DNA of 64,000 nt, from assembly GCA_029260575.1 (NCBI GenBank), contig JAJDDB010000028.1, positions 45,497 to 109,496 of the forward strand, written 5' to 3'. Positions 34,620 to 44,131 of this stretch are shown piece after piece. The position numbers and the translations under genes were made by a program. Numbering within the stretch: position 1 is the first letter of the stretch; each line of letters starts with the position of its first letter. The DNA is from Phycisphaerales bacterium (lineage in GTDB: Bacteria > Planctomycetota > Phycisphaerae > Phycisphaerales > SM1A02). The notes beneath the pieces were generated by a model. It had not been told where the DNA came from. It did not search any database and was given only the letters and a program-made list of their open reading frames with translations.

Positions 34620-36566
34620 TCATCCCGCGTCGCCGCCTCTTTTCGTTTCAATCTGTGTCGTGTCCTCTTCATCCACAGGTGCTGTCGACCCCGACACCGG
34701 CGGGGTGTTGTCCGTCATCTGGAACACATACGGTCCGGGCTTTGATGTGCGCCACTCGGCATCGCGCGTCAATTCCTCAAACGCCTTGCGCCCTGCGTCC
34801 TCTGCTGCCTGCGGGGCATTGCGACCCGGCGAATCCGCAGCCGTATGCGCCGCATCCGCATCTTCCTGAAATACGTGCAGCGTCTGCGTGGGGAACGCAA
34901 ACTGCACACCCAGCCGATCCGCCAGCCGCAGAATATCCATGCATAGGCGATGCCGTTCGCGCAGCTCCGTGTTCCAGTCCGGCGATTCAAAGAACACATA
35001 CAACAATACATCCAGCGAATGCGCACCGAACTGGTGCAGCCACACCTGGTAATAGTCCTTGCGGGTGTATGGATGATGGCGAATGATCTCGCGAATCCCC
35101 TCACAGAATGCTTCGATCGTGTCCGGCGGGGTGTCGTAGGTTACCGTCAGGTGCGTGGACCATCGCCGGTATTTTCTTCGGCCGAAGTTATCGACAACAG
35201 CGCGCACGAGGTTGCCGTTGGGAATCGTCACCAGCGAGTTGTAGAACGTGCGCACCCGCGTTGAACGGAAGCCGACTTCTTCGACAATGCCCTCGGTGCC
35301 GTCGATCTCGACCCAGTCGCCGACTTCAAACGGCCGATCCGCAATGACGGTCACGGAACCGAAGAAATGTTCAAGCGTGTCCTTTGCTGCAAAGGCGAAG
35401 CCGGCCCCGCCGATGCCCAGGCCCGTCAGCAGCGGCGCAAGCGGTACGTTCAGCGCGCCTGCGATATAGATCAAACCGAACGCAAAGATGAAGATCTTGA
35501 TGGTCTTGCGCACCAGCGGAATGAGCAGATCATCGAACTTGGTATCGGTCTGCCCGGCTTTGCTCGCAGCGACTTCAGAAAGCAGATCGGCCACGCGGAA
35601 GGCGGACCACACTGTGGTGAGCATCGCAAAGAGCTTCACCGCAGGGCTGAGGATTTTCAGCGCATCGTTGGGCAGATCCAGCAGGTTGATCGTCCACAGC
35701 CAGAACAGCGCCGCAGCAGTCAACCCGAACGGCCGAACGGTCTTGCGCAACGTTTCTGATGTTGCCCTGCCCCCCTTGCGGGCAATTATCCGCCGACTTG
35801 TCGCACTGAGGATCGCTCGAACGGTGAAGTCGAACACCACGCCGATGAGAATCAGCAGCGCCAGCGTCGCCCATTGCCACGATTGCACGCCGAGAAAGCC
35901 GGTGTTGACGAAGGATGCCGGCCACCAACTGCGGACGAAATCCGCAACGGTCTGTCGTTCGACGCCAGCGAATTCCGCCACCGGATCAATATCGCGCAGC
36001 GCATTCCACATTCCGTCGATGGCTGCGACAGTTGCAGCGCTGAATTTCCACGCGCCGTTGTCCTGCTGGGCGAGAACAATCCGTGCATCGCCGATGTGTT
36101 GTTCGATATCATCAAACCGCCGGCGTTTGGCAAACACATCCAGCCCGACGCCGTACGGCTCGCGGGGAAAGTACGCCCACTCGGTGCGTCCCTGCCAGGA
36201 TTGTTGGGCCAGAGCATCAACGTCCGGTATGGTTGGATCGGTTTCGAGATCGACCACTTCGATGCGGTTGAGGATGCGGTACAGATCGTTGGCGAGGTAC
36301 GGAGCTTTCTCCGGCACGACGCCTGTCAAAACCAGGCACGACGCTGCGGTGTCAAGATCAGGCGGTTCAGCGGTCATCGCCCCCAGGAACGTTCGCAGCG
36401 TCTGCCGCGGACTGTGAAATGCTTTGGGAGCGATGGCCGGTGCAACTGGCGTCGCTGTGGTAGCTGCCTCCCCCACTTCGCCAGCCGGGTCTGGTGCCTG
36501 GCCCCGTGCTGACGCAGGTAGCAACAGAATGAGCGTGACCGCCGCGACACTCAGGAATCGAACCAT
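34620..36566 (-). CDS. MscS-family mechanosensitive ion channel
   Basis: From ATG 36566 (MVRFLSVAAVTLILL) about 648 aa. Order: signal peptide, a periplasmic domain of about 220 residues, five membrane helices (about 225-430), then the MscS core: pore helix LTGLGIGGAGFAFAAKDTLEHFFGS, beta domain RPFEVGDWVEIDGTEGIVEEVGFRSTRVRT, and C-terminal alpha/beta domain. The protein releases solutes on hypo-osmotic shock; the long periplasmic domain puts it with larger MscK/YbdG-like members. Its last 70 residues are acidic and Ala-rich. Confidence 0.9.
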   Translation of the reverse strand: MVRFLSVAAVTLILLLPASARGQAPDPAGEVGEAATTATPVAPAIAPKAFHSPRQTLRTFLGAMTAEPPDLDTAASCLVLTGVVPEKAPYLANDLYRILNRIEVVDLETDPTIPDVDALAQQSWQGRTEWAYFPREPYGVGLDVFAKRRRFDDIEQHIGDARIVLAQQDNGAWKFSAATVAAIDGMWNALRDIDPVAEFAGVERQTVADFVRSWWPASFVNTGFLGVQSWQWATLALLILIGVVFDFTVRAILSATSRRIIARKGGRATSETLRKTVRPFGLTAAALFWLWTINLLDLPNDALKILSPAVKLFAMLTTVWSAFRVADLLSEVAASKAGQTDTKFDDLLIPLVRKTIKIFIFAFGLIYIAGALNVPLAPLLTGLGIGGAGFAFAAKDTLEHFFGSVTVIADRPFEVGDWVEIDGTEGIVEEVGFRSTRVRTFYNSLVTIPNGNLVRAVVDNFGRRKYRRWSTHLTVTYDTPPDTIEAFCEGIREIIRHHPYTRKDYYQVWLHQFGAHSLDVLLYVFFESPDWNTELRERHRLCMDILRLADRLGVQFAFPTQTLHVFQEDADAAHTAADSPGRNAPQAAEDAGRKAFEELTRDAEWRTSKPGPYVFQMTDNTPPVSGSTAPVDEEDTTQIETKRGGDAG

Positions 36567-36998
36567 GCGGCAGTGGACGTATTGTTGGCTTATTGTGCAG
36601 GAATCCATGGCGGGCATGCTATCGAATCACGCGTGCTTCAAGAACCTGCGCTTCGCTTGATCGCGAAGCACTACGGATGGGTCTGTTCATCGCGCTATTC
36701 GCACCTGCTTATCGGCGAAGCGTGGTCCGAAAACCGTTCAAGGAAAGGCTCGTTCTCGTCCTGAATGTGAAGACAGGTAAACCTATCCAGCGATTCATTC
36801 GGATTTGCCTCCAACCGACTCTAACCCCTGTCAAAAGCCCGACATAGTTGTTTACATGCTCCGGAATAGTGTTAGATTACCATCGACAGGTCTATTCATT
36901 CTTCCGGTGGGTATCAGTATTAAGCAGGCCATGGTGGGCCATTTCGTTGCGGCTGATCCGGTGGGTAGACGAGGGATTCGGAGAAAGAGGACAAAGAT
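36567..36998. other. Divergent intergenic region, no gene seen
   Basis: About 430 bases between the MscS gene and the PEP-CTERM-type gene hold only short unsupported frames. A possible promoter for the rightward gene is TTGTTT (36848) with TTAGAT (36872), 18 bp apart, followed by an unusually long 5' leader of about 120 bases; I give that low weight. Confidence 0.35.
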
Positions 36999-37712
36999 AT
37001 GAGAACGCTCAAGCTCACAATCGCAGCAGGTGCCGCAGCGTTGGCTTTGACAGCCGTCGCGTCGGCGGGACCAATCTGGCACTACGATAGTGCAGATTCG
37101 TATCTCAGCGCCAACGACAGCCCCTACGCCGCAGCAAACGGCGCAAGCGGTTTCTGGCTTGAAGATTTTGAAGACGGCCTGGTCAACACGCAGGGCCTGA
37201 CCACCAAGCGCGGCGGTGTCCGCGGACCCGATAACGGAGGCTTCACGGATTCCGTTGACGGTGATGATGGCTCCATCGATGGCAATGGCAGCAATGGTCA
37301 TTCGTACCTGACGTACCGCGCATCAGGTGGCCTGACATTTATGTTTGATTCCGAAGAGCTCGGCGGACTGCCAACCTATGCAGGTCTCGTATGGACCGAT
37401 GGCAATCCCGATTCGCTCGTGACCTTTGAAGCGTTTGATAAAGATGGCAACCTCATCGGTACGATGCAGGAATACCTCGGCGAGCACAACTCCGGCAAGG
37501 GTGAAACCGGCGAAGACCGTTTCATCGGCCTGCAGTTTGAAGACGGCATCTCCGCAATCCGTATCTCTTCAGCATTCGGCGGCATTGAAGTCGACCACGT
37601 GCAGTACGGTTACGCGGTAGTTCCGCTTCCCGCTCCCGTGCTTCTCGGCCTGGCAGGCCTCGGCGGCGTCGCATTCATGCGTCGACGCAATAACCGCAAG
37701 AACAACGCCTGA
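36999..37712 (+). CDS. Secreted protein with PEP-CTERM-type sorting tail
   Basis: This 237-aa protein has a signal peptide (to about residue 24, TAVASAG) and a C-terminus of VPLPAPVLLGLAGLGGVAF followed by MRRRNN, i.e. Pro motif, hydrophobic helix and Arg-rich end. The body contains FWLEDFEDGLVNTQGL and GDDGSIDGNGSNGHSYLTYRASGGLTFMFD, typical of planctomycete PEP-CTERM ectodomains of unknown role. The start is ATG 36999. It lies next to, but divergent from and not within, the exosortase operon. The Pro motif is P-L-P-A-P instead of P-E-P. Confidence 0.85.
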   Translation: MRTLKLTIAAGAAALALTAVASAGPIWHYDSADSYLSANDSPYAAANGASGFWLEDFEDGLVNTQGLTTKRGGVRGPDNGGFTDSVDGDDGSIDGNGSNGHSYLTYRASGGLTFMFDSEELGGLPTYAGLVWTDGNPDSLVTFEAFDKDGNLIGTMQEYLGEHNSGKGETGEDRFIGLQFEDGISAIRISSAFGGIEVDHVQYGYAVVPLPAPVLLGLAGLGGVAFMRRRNNRKNNA

Positions 37713-37745
37713 TCAACCCGAATCACGATCACCTTCGAACCCAAG

Positions 37746-37777
37746 GACCCGTCTCACAATCGAGGCGGGTCTTTTTT
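37746..37777 (+). terminator. Rho-independent terminator
   Basis: GACCCGTCT (37746-37754) pairs with AGGCGGGTC (37763-37771, one G-T) and is followed by TTTTTT. It terminates the PEP-CTERM-type gene ending at 37712. Confidence 0.9.
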
Positions 37778-37805
37778 CATGCGCCGCACCTTCAAAAGTA
37801 GTGAC

Positions 37806-37832
37806 GAAAAGTAGGGACAGCCACTACTTTTC
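37806..37832 (+). repeat. Solitary REP hairpin of the GGGACAGgCA type
   Basis: GAAAAGTAG-GGACAGCCA-CTACTTTTC: a 9-bp perfect stem with a 9-nt loop. The loop differs by one base (GGACAGCCA for GGACAGGCA) from hairpins flanking the transposase gene at 54761-55441. It is the only copy seen far from that gene, preceded by a partial half (AAAAGTAGTGAC). Confidence 0.85.
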
Positions 37833-37840
37833 GCAGCGAC

Positions 37841-37872
37841 CGCAAAGAAGCCCACGGTCTCAGGCCGTGGGC
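37841..37872 (-). terminator. Hairpin at end of EPS operon (terminator or REP)
   Basis: GCCCACGG (37850-37857) pairs with CCGTGGGC (37865-37872), followed on the minus strand by CTTCTTTG. It lies 34-65 bp after the rmlB stop. It may terminate the operon; its form (AGCCCACGG...CCGTGGGC) also resembles the REP-like hairpins at 32047 and 34354. Confidence 0.5.
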
Positions 37873-37905
37873 GTCCACTGTCCTCCAGCACATTATTGAT
37901 CGGGC

Positions 37906-38922
37906 TTACCCCGCCTTCGCCGCTACCGCCTGCCCTTCCTTCAGCGGTCGCCACCACGATTCATTGGCGCGATACCACTCGATCGTCTGCTGCAACGCGC
38001 CCGGCCATGCGCTGCGCGTCGGCTGCCAGCCAAGCTCACGCTTGATCTTGGATGCATCAATCGCATACCGCCGATCGTGACCGAGTCGATCAGGCACCGG
38101 TTGAATCATCTCATGACCACAATCCAGCAACTCCAGAATGCTGTGCGTCAACTCGAGATTGCTGCGCTCGTTGTTGCCGCCGACGTTGTAGACCTCGCCG
38201 GCCTTCCCACCTTCGAGCACAGTCAGAATCGCTTCGCAGTGATCCAACACGTGCAGCCAATCGCGGACATTCTGCCCATCGCCATACAGCGGAACCTTCA
38301 CGCCATCGATCAGGTTCGTCACAAACAGCGGAATAACCTTTTCGGGAAACTGGTACGGCCCGAAGTTGTTCGAACATCGTGTCACCACAACAGGAAAGTC
38401 ATACGTGTGGTGATACGCAAGCACCAGCATGTCGCTTGCGGTTTTGCTCACCGAATACGGACTGTTCGGCTGCAGCGGAGTCTGCTCCGTAAACAGCGCA
38501 GACGGATCATCCAGGGGCAGCTCGCCGTACACCTCATCAGTACCAATATGTACGAAGCGATCAATGCCCCCCACCGCCCGACACGCATCCAGCAACACCT
38601 GCGTGCCCGTCACGTTGGTCGAGATAAACGGGCTGCTGTCAGTGATCGATCGATCAACATGACTCTCCGCCGCAAAATGCACAACCGTATCGCACCCGCG
38701 CAGCGCATCAATCATCGCATCACGATCACGAATGTCGCCGTGGATGAACAAATACCGCGGGTCATTTTCCACATCGCGCAGGTTTTCGAGGTTTCCCGCG
38801 TAGGTCAGAGCATCATAATTGACGACGCTCCACTCCGATCGCTCGCGCAGCACGAAGCGCACGAAGTTACTACCGATAAACCCCGCTCCGCCCGTAACCA
38901 GCACTGTCCGTTCACTACGCAT
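37906..38922 (-). CDS. rmlB: dTDP-glucose 4,6-dehydratase
   Basis: From ATG 38922 the protein is 338 aa; a TTG two codons upstream is the only earlier start. It has TGGAGFIGSNFVRF (NAD-binding GxxGxxG), DTVVHFAAESHVDRSI, the YSVSK catalytic Tyr/Lys (YxxxK), and CSNNFGPYQFPEKVIPLFVTNLI, typical of RmlB. It converts dTDP-glucose to dTDP-4-keto-6-deoxyglucose, the precursor of rhamnose and other deoxysugars. It is the last gene of the exopolysaccharide operon, 54 bp after rmlA. Confidence 0.95.
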   Translation of the reverse strand: MRSERTVLVTGGAGFIGSNFVRFVLRERSEWSVVNYDALTYAGNLENLRDVENDPRYLFIHGDIRDRDAMIDALRGCDTVVHFAAESHVDRSITDSSPFISTNVTGTQVLLDACRAVGGIDRFVHIGTDEVYGELPLDDPSALFTEQTPLQPNSPYSVSKTASDMLVLAYHHTYDFPVVVTRCSNNFGPYQFPEKVIPLFVTNLIDGVKVPLYGDGQNVRDWLHVLDHCEAILTVLEGGKAGEVYNVGGNNERSNLELTHSILELLDCGHEMIQPVPDRLGHDRRYAIDASKIKRELGWQPTRSAWPGALQQTIEWYRANESWWRPLKEGQAVAAKAG

Positions 38923-38976
38923 CTTCAAGTCCCAAAGCCCACCGTCTCCCGATGGTGCAATTCAACCAATACACAT

Positions 38977-39735
38977 TTAACCATGCAGAACCGCAGCCGG
39001 CTCCGGCTCCACCTTATTCGCCCCGCCGTCGCGCACCATTCCCGCTGCGCGATGCAGCGATTCGAACGTCCCCGCATCAGTCCACCAACCGTCCAGCACA
39101 CTGTACGTCAGGTCGCCGCGATTGAGATAGACGTTATTCACATCCGTAATCTCCAGTTCACCGCGATCGCTCGGCTCTAATTCCCGCGCGATATCAAACA
39201 CGCCGCTGTCGAACATGTAAATGCCCGTCACCGCATAGTTCGAAGGCGGATCCTGCGGCTTCTCAATGATCTCCGCAACCTTGCCATCTTCAAACCGCGG
39301 CACGCCGAAGCGCTGCGGATCATCAACTTCCTTCAGCACGATGCGCGCGCCATGACGCTGCGTGAAGAATTCACCAACAGGCCCGCGTATGTGCTTCTCG
39401 ATAATGTTGTCGCCAAGCACGACGCAGATTTTGTCGCCGTCCGCAAAATCTTCAGCCAGCAGCAGCGCATCAGCAATGCCGCCTTCACCTTCCTGATAGG
39501 TGTAACTGAGTTCGCGCAGCCCCAGGTGCTTGCCGTTCTTGAGCAGCTTCAGAAAGTCACCTGCGTGCTCGCCGCCGGTCACGATCAGAATCTCATCAAT
39601 GCCCGCGTTCAGCAGACATTCAATCGGATAGTAGATCATCGGCTTGTCATACACAGGCAACAGGTGCTTGTTCGTCACCAGCGTCAACGGCCGAAGCCGC
39701 GTGCCAAGTCCACCTGCAAGGATCACGCCCTTCAT
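38977..39735 (-). CDS. rmlA: Glucose-1-phosphate thymidylyltransferase
   Basis: From ATG 39735 (MKGVILAGGLGTRLRPLTLV) the protein is 252 aa, the short form of the RmlA family, and has KPMIYYPIECLLNAGI and CVVLGDNIIEKHI. It makes dTDP-glucose from glucose-1-phosphate and dTTP, feeding RmlB. The open frame upstream to 39930 overlaps the TPR gene and is rejected. The gene lies between the TPR gene and rmlB in the operon. Confidence 0.93.
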   Translation of the reverse strand: MKGVILAGGLGTRLRPLTLVTNKHLLPVYDKPMIYYPIECLLNAGIDEILIVTGGEHAGDFLKLLKNGKHLGLRELSYTYQEGEGGIADALLLAEDFADGDKICVVLGDNIIEKHIRGPVGEFFTQRHGARIVLKEVDDPQRFGVPRFEDGKVAEIIEKPQDPPSNYAVTGIYMFDSGVFDIARELEPSDRGELEITDVNNVYLNRGDLTYSVLDGWWTDAGTFESLHRAAGMVRDGGANKVEPEPAAVLHG

Positions 39736-39802
39736 GGATTCCGTCCTTCCGATATTTCCGCCGCTCGTGGTCAGCCGCCAATCGACCAACGTCCAGTCTC
39801 TG

Positions 39803-42800
39803 CTATCGGTCCAACACGGTCGCATGATTGGCCGCACTCGACGAACTACCGGCATCATAGGTGTTTGCCTGGGCGTTCTTCTCATCAAGCTGGGTGCGCA
39901 ATTGCTGCAGCCGCTGCTGAATCGCGTCATCCCTCGGCCAGGTCAATTCCAATTCTGCACCAACATCCTCCAGCACGAATGACGCTTCCCGCAGCGTCCC
40001 CTGCTCGATCAATGCCTCCGCAAGGTTCAGCCCGATATTCATGTCGCGCGGACGCAGACTTCGCGCCTTCGCCAGCGTCTCAGCTGCGGTATCCAACTGT
40101 CCCAATCCCAGGAGCACCTGCCCCTTCGTATCCAGCAGATCCGGGTGCTCGGGCATCAGCGAAACCGCATGTTCAATGATCGGAAGGGCCTGCTCAAATC
40201 GCCGGCCGTTGCGCACCAACAGAAACGCCAGGTTGTTCAGCGTTGTCACATTGTCGGGATCACGTTCGATCACCTGCCGGTAATACCGTTCTGCCAGGAC
40301 ATCTTCGCCTTTGCCCTGCGCGATCATGCCGCGCGTCACCAGTACTTCGGTCTGCAAAGACGCGTCAAGCTCAGCCGCCCGCACAACAAGCGCATCTGCA
40401 CGGGCGTAGTAACTCATTTCGCTTGTGCGCCCTGCCAGACTATTCCACGCCAGCGCGAGTTCCAGATATGATTGCGCTTCTGCGATGTGCTGCTCGACAT
40501 TTGCAAGCGCATCATACGCCTGCTCCGGCGTCATAACCGCGCTCAACTGCATCCACAAACTGCGCCAGCGCGCATCTTCAGCGACCAGCATATGTGCCAG
40601 TTCCGACGCCTGAGTCCATTTGTCATTTGCCAGCAGCGCTGAAAGCCACGGCCCCACACGTCCCGGCCGGCGCGTCCGCTGATCAACAATTCGCATGCCA
40701 TGCGCTTCGATCTGTGCGAACGCATCCAACGACCGATCCAGCTTCAGCAGGATCGTCGTCATTGCAACGTCCGCATCAATTGGATCATCGAGCGTTCGGC
40801 GGCGCCACTCCTGCGCTTCCATGAGCGCTTCCTGCCACCGCCCGGCCGACATCAGCATCGATGTCGCCCACCGCGCAACCTGAGGTTCCGTAGGGAATCG
40901 TCCAACCGCTCGCCGCGCCATGTCAATCGCATCATTCGTTCTGCCCGAATCCGCCATCAGCGAAATCGCAAGCATCCACGACGGCAGAAACGCACCATTG
41001 CGCGACGCCAGATCACGGGCTGCATCGATGTCTTTTCCCGTCGGTTGCGCCCTGCCATCTTCAAACCGCACACTCTGCAGAAGCGCTAACGTCTCCAGCA
41101 GTGCATCATCATCGGATTGCAGTCCGTTCCAGAACTTGATCGTTTGCGCCTGTGTTTCAGCGTCCATGCGAATCGTCGACAGCGCCAGAACCGTGCGCAA
41201 GCCTCGGTGCATCGGATCAGCCCGAAGCGCTGCCATAGCAATATCATGCGCTTTGCGGTACTGCTCTGTCGACAGGTGATGCCGTGCGAGCTCGTACTGC
41301 ACCGCACGACTTTCAGGATTGCTGCGTGCTGCGGATTCCAGATGCGCAGCCGCCTGCGCCGGGTTGCCGTACTGCATTGCAAAACGACCAAGCAACAATT
41401 CCTTGCGACATCCTTCACCATCAGCAGGCGTGTACGAATGCAGCAATTGCTCCGCACGTTCCACATCACCGCTCAGCGCATAGAACTCTGCTGCCCGTTC
41501 GATGACAAGCCCGGATGGATTCGAAGTCGCAAGCAACCGGCCGAAGATTTCGCCAGCCTGTTCCGTCCTGCCGCTGCGCCGATACAAATTCGCCAGTGCC
41601 AACTGGTCCGTCGTTTCAGAATGCTCATTGATCATCGAACTCGCTTTGATCAGTGCGCGCTCGAAATTCCCCTGCGCCCGAAGCAGTCGAATCTCTTCAT
41701 GCTGCCAGCGTGGTTGTCGCTCCGCAAGCGCTGCAAACCGGTCCAGATACCGCTCCGCCGTGGCAAAATCACCTTGCCGCTGCAGAAGGTCAATGAACAC
41801 CGGATACAGTGTGGTCGCGCCGGGATACCGCTCGACAGCACGTTGCAGGTTGACAATCGCGCGTTCGATCGATGGACGCTCACCCAACAGCGAGGCGTTG
41901 GCAAGCAACGTCAGCGCTGCAAGTGAGTCCGGCGACTCTTCGAGTACACTGTTAATCTGCACCATCGCCCGCGCCAGATCCGCTTCATTATCTGATTTGT
42001 AACGCATCAGATAGTTTGCTTCAGCAAGCCGAACCTGCTGCGCATTGCGGCCCACCAGTTCCGTAAGATCGTCAATCACCTGGCGAAGGACAGTTTCATG
42101 ATCCCAAAGCTTTGCCTGCTCCAGCGCAAAGCCAAGCGTATCTGCTGAGTCTCGATTGTTGGTAACGAACGCTTCCAGTTCGCGCACAGCATCTGCATGA
42201 TCGACCCGCAGCAGGTACTTGACACGGGCTCGCTCAGCAGTCCGCCGATCTGCCGGATTGTCACCGACGCGCGCAATTGCTGCATCAAGCAAGGCAAGAC
42301 CCTCGGTGACATCGCCCGCTTGCGCGAGCAGATCAGCCTTGGAATACGCAACGGCAAGCGAGTCCGGTGCTGCTGCTGCTGCCTGTTCAATGAGCGATGC
42401 TGCAGAATCTATGTCATACCGTCTGCTGACCTGCGCCAACTCCAATAACATCTGCGCATTCGCATCGGCCTGCCCTGCTGCAGCATCAATAAACCGACGC
42501 GCAAGGTCTTTCTGACCGGTCAGTATGTAACCCTCAGCAAGAAGCCCTGCAATGACAGGATCAGCCGGCCGCTCATCGTGCAGCGTTTCCAGGATGCGCA
42601 CAACATCCGGCGCCGGGCCGCCGGTCGAAGCGATCTGTTCAATCTGACCGGAGCGCAGCAGATCCATATACGACCTGGCGCACAGAACAAACGGCGCGAG
42701 CATGTCCGTCGGTTGTCTGCGTAAAATGCGTACTGATGTACGATACGCTTCACCAACCCGGCCGATCCGTAGCAGCGACTCGATATACGTCACGCCTGCT

Positions 42801-44131
42801 GCCAACCAACTTGGGTCCAGTCGGTGTGCCGTTTCGTAATGCTGCACAGCCAGCGCATCTTCACCCATCGCTGTGTACGTACGCCCCATCACCGAATGCA
42901 GCACCGCATCGCGCGGTTGCAGCACCAATGCGTGTTCCACATCACGCAGCACGTCCGAATAGTCGTTCTCGCCCGGCTGGGCCTGCATGATCATCGCCCG
43001 AGCCCACGAGCGCACCGCTTCTTCAGCACGCTCATAGGTGTTGCTCGTTTGCGTTAATGGCTCGAGCAAGACTATCGCTTCATCTGTGCGGTCTGCAGAC
43101 ATCAGACACAGCGCCTTGAGTTTGATAAGCGGCGGTTCGAGCGCAACCGTTGCAGCTTGCACATCATCCAGAAGAGCAATCGCCGCATCAATCCGGTTTG
43201 CCTGCCAGTGTCTGCGAATGACAGCCTGTTGCAGCCACACAGCATCGGGATACCGCCCGCTCGTCCGCTCGATCAGTTTCTGCGCGGTGTCATATTGCCC
43301 TAGCGCATCCAGCATTGACACCATCATGTTCAACACATCAAGCGTGTCCGCGCCCAGCGTAGCAGCATTGCCGATGGCGTCACGCGCCTCTACAAAGCGG
43401 CCGGCGTCTGCAAGTACAGCGGCTTCCAATACGTGATAGCGACCGTCACCTGCATGATTGGCCATCCACTTGCCGCACTGCGCAAGCAGGTCAGAGACAT
43501 CGCGCCCGGCCTTGCGCATGATCGCAAGCTGCAGTTCACGCCAGCGAAGTTCCTGTGGTTGCAACTCGACGAGCCGCTGCGCTGCACGCATCGCTTCGTT
43601 GAAATCGCGCTCTGCGTACAGCACCTGCACTCGGGCTGTCAGAGCCTCGACATTGTCCGGCTCGGTTGCAAGAAGCCGCTCTGCGGTTTCCTTAACCTCA
43701 TACCGCATGCCGAGAACACTGTACAACTCCATCATGCGCGACCAGCATTCGTGAACCTGCCGTGTGCGATCCATCGATTCCGGAATATCCGAATTGGGGT
43801 CTTCAAGGAGATCAACACTGGCGCGGTAGTAGCCCAGCGCCTCCATGATGTTCTTGCCATTGGTCAGCGGTGTGCGCGCCCGCGCGTCAGCAAACGCAAG
43901 AAGTACATCAACATCACTTTTGTCCTGCGCGATCACATATCCGAGATGTTCGAGTGTCGTCTCGAACGCGCCGTCGTGATACGCAGCAAGACCACTGGAC
44001 CTCGCATCTGCTTGCAACCGGGACTGCTGCACACCGCGCAAGACCTTGAACACGCCGAACGCGCTGATAGTCAACACGCCGAATGCTCCGATGACAATGA
44101 TTCGCCGCTTTGCCCGTCTACTGAACCGCAC
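39803..44131 (-). CDS. Giant TPR-repeat membrane-anchored protein
   Basis: This 1,442-aa protein starts at GTG 44131 (GGAGG 8 nt before). It has one N-terminal transmembrane helix (about residues 10-28, RIIVIGAFGVLTISAFGVF) after a basic start, then tetratricopeptide repeats through almost the whole length (e.g. ALVLQPRDAVLHSVMGRTYTAMGEDALAVQHYETAHRLDPSW and DNVTTLNNLAFLLVRNGRRFEQALPIIEHAVSLMPEHPDLLDTKGQVLLGLGQLDTAAE). This is the architecture of TPR proteins of PEP-CTERM/exopolysaccharide loci (PrsT-like), which may scaffold assembly or export of polysaccharide in the periplasm. It is by far the largest gene of the operon and slightly overlaps the sugar transferase gene (14 bp). Confidence 0.9.
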   Translation of the reverse strand: MRFSRRAKRRIIVIGAFGVLTISAFGVFKVLRGVQQSRLQADARSSGLAAYHDGAFETTLEHLGYVIAQDKSDVDVLLAFADARARTPLTNGKNIMEALGYYRASVDLLEDPNSDIPESMDRTRQVHECWSRMMELYSVLGMRYEVKETAERLLATEPDNVEALTARVQVLYAERDFNEAMRAAQRLVELQPQELRWRELQLAIMRKAGRDVSDLLAQCGKWMANHAGDGRYHVLEAAVLADAGRFVEARDAIGNAATLGADTLDVLNMMVSMLDALGQYDTAQKLIERTSGRYPDAVWLQQAVIRRHWQANRIDAAIALLDDVQAATVALEPPLIKLKALCLMSADRTDEAIVLLEPLTQTSNTYERAEEAVRSWARAMIMQAQPGENDYSDVLRDVEHALVLQPRDAVLHSVMGRTYTAMGEDALAVQHYETAHRLDPSWLAAGVTYIESLLRIGRVGEAYRTSVRILRRQPTDMLAPFVLCARSYMDLLRSGQIEQIASTGGPAPDVVRILETLHDERPADPVIAGLLAEGYILTGQKDLARRFIDAAAGQADANAQMLLELAQVSRRYDIDSAASLIEQAAAAAPDSLAVAYSKADLLAQAGDVTEGLALLDAAIARVGDNPADRRTAERARVKYLLRVDHADAVRELEAFVTNNRDSADTLGFALEQAKLWDHETVLRQVIDDLTELVGRNAQQVRLAEANYLMRYKSDNEADLARAMVQINSVLEESPDSLAALTLLANASLLGERPSIERAIVNLQRAVERYPGATTLYPVFIDLLQRQGDFATAERYLDRFAALAERQPRWQHEEIRLLRAQGNFERALIKASSMINEHSETTDQLALANLYRRSGRTEQAGEIFGRLLATSNPSGLVIERAAEFYALSGDVERAEQLLHSYTPADGEGCRKELLLGRFAMQYGNPAQAAAHLESAARSNPESRAVQYELARHHLSTEQYRKAHDIAMAALRADPMHRGLRTVLALSTIRMDAETQAQTIKFWNGLQSDDDALLETLALLQSVRFEDGRAQPTGKDIDAARDLASRNGAFLPSWMLAISLMADSGRTNDAIDMARRAVGRFPTEPQVARWATSMLMSAGRWQEALMEAQEWRRRTLDDPIDADVAMTTILLKLDRSLDAFAQIEAHGMRIVDQRTRRPGRVGPWLSALLANDKWTQASELAHMLVAEDARWRSLWMQLSAVMTPEQAYDALANVEQHIAEAQSYLELALAWNSLAGRTSEMSYYARADALVVRAAELDASLQTEVLVTRGMIAQGKGEDVLAERYYRQVIERDPDNVTTLNNLAFLLVRNGRRFEQALPIIEHAVSLMPEHPDLLDTKGQVLLGLGQLDTAAETLAKARSLRPRDMNIGLNLAEALIEQGTLREASFVLEDVGAELELTWPRDDAIQQRLQQLRTQLDEKNAQANTYDAGSSSSAANHATVLDR

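Noticed and set aside
38077..39180. 367-aa open frame on the plus strand
   Set aside because: It spans rmlB and rmlA on the opposite strand; both are unmistakable, and this product has shadow composition.
41117..41926. 269-aa open frame on the plus strand
   Set aside because: Antisense to the TPR gene and without any motif or RBS.
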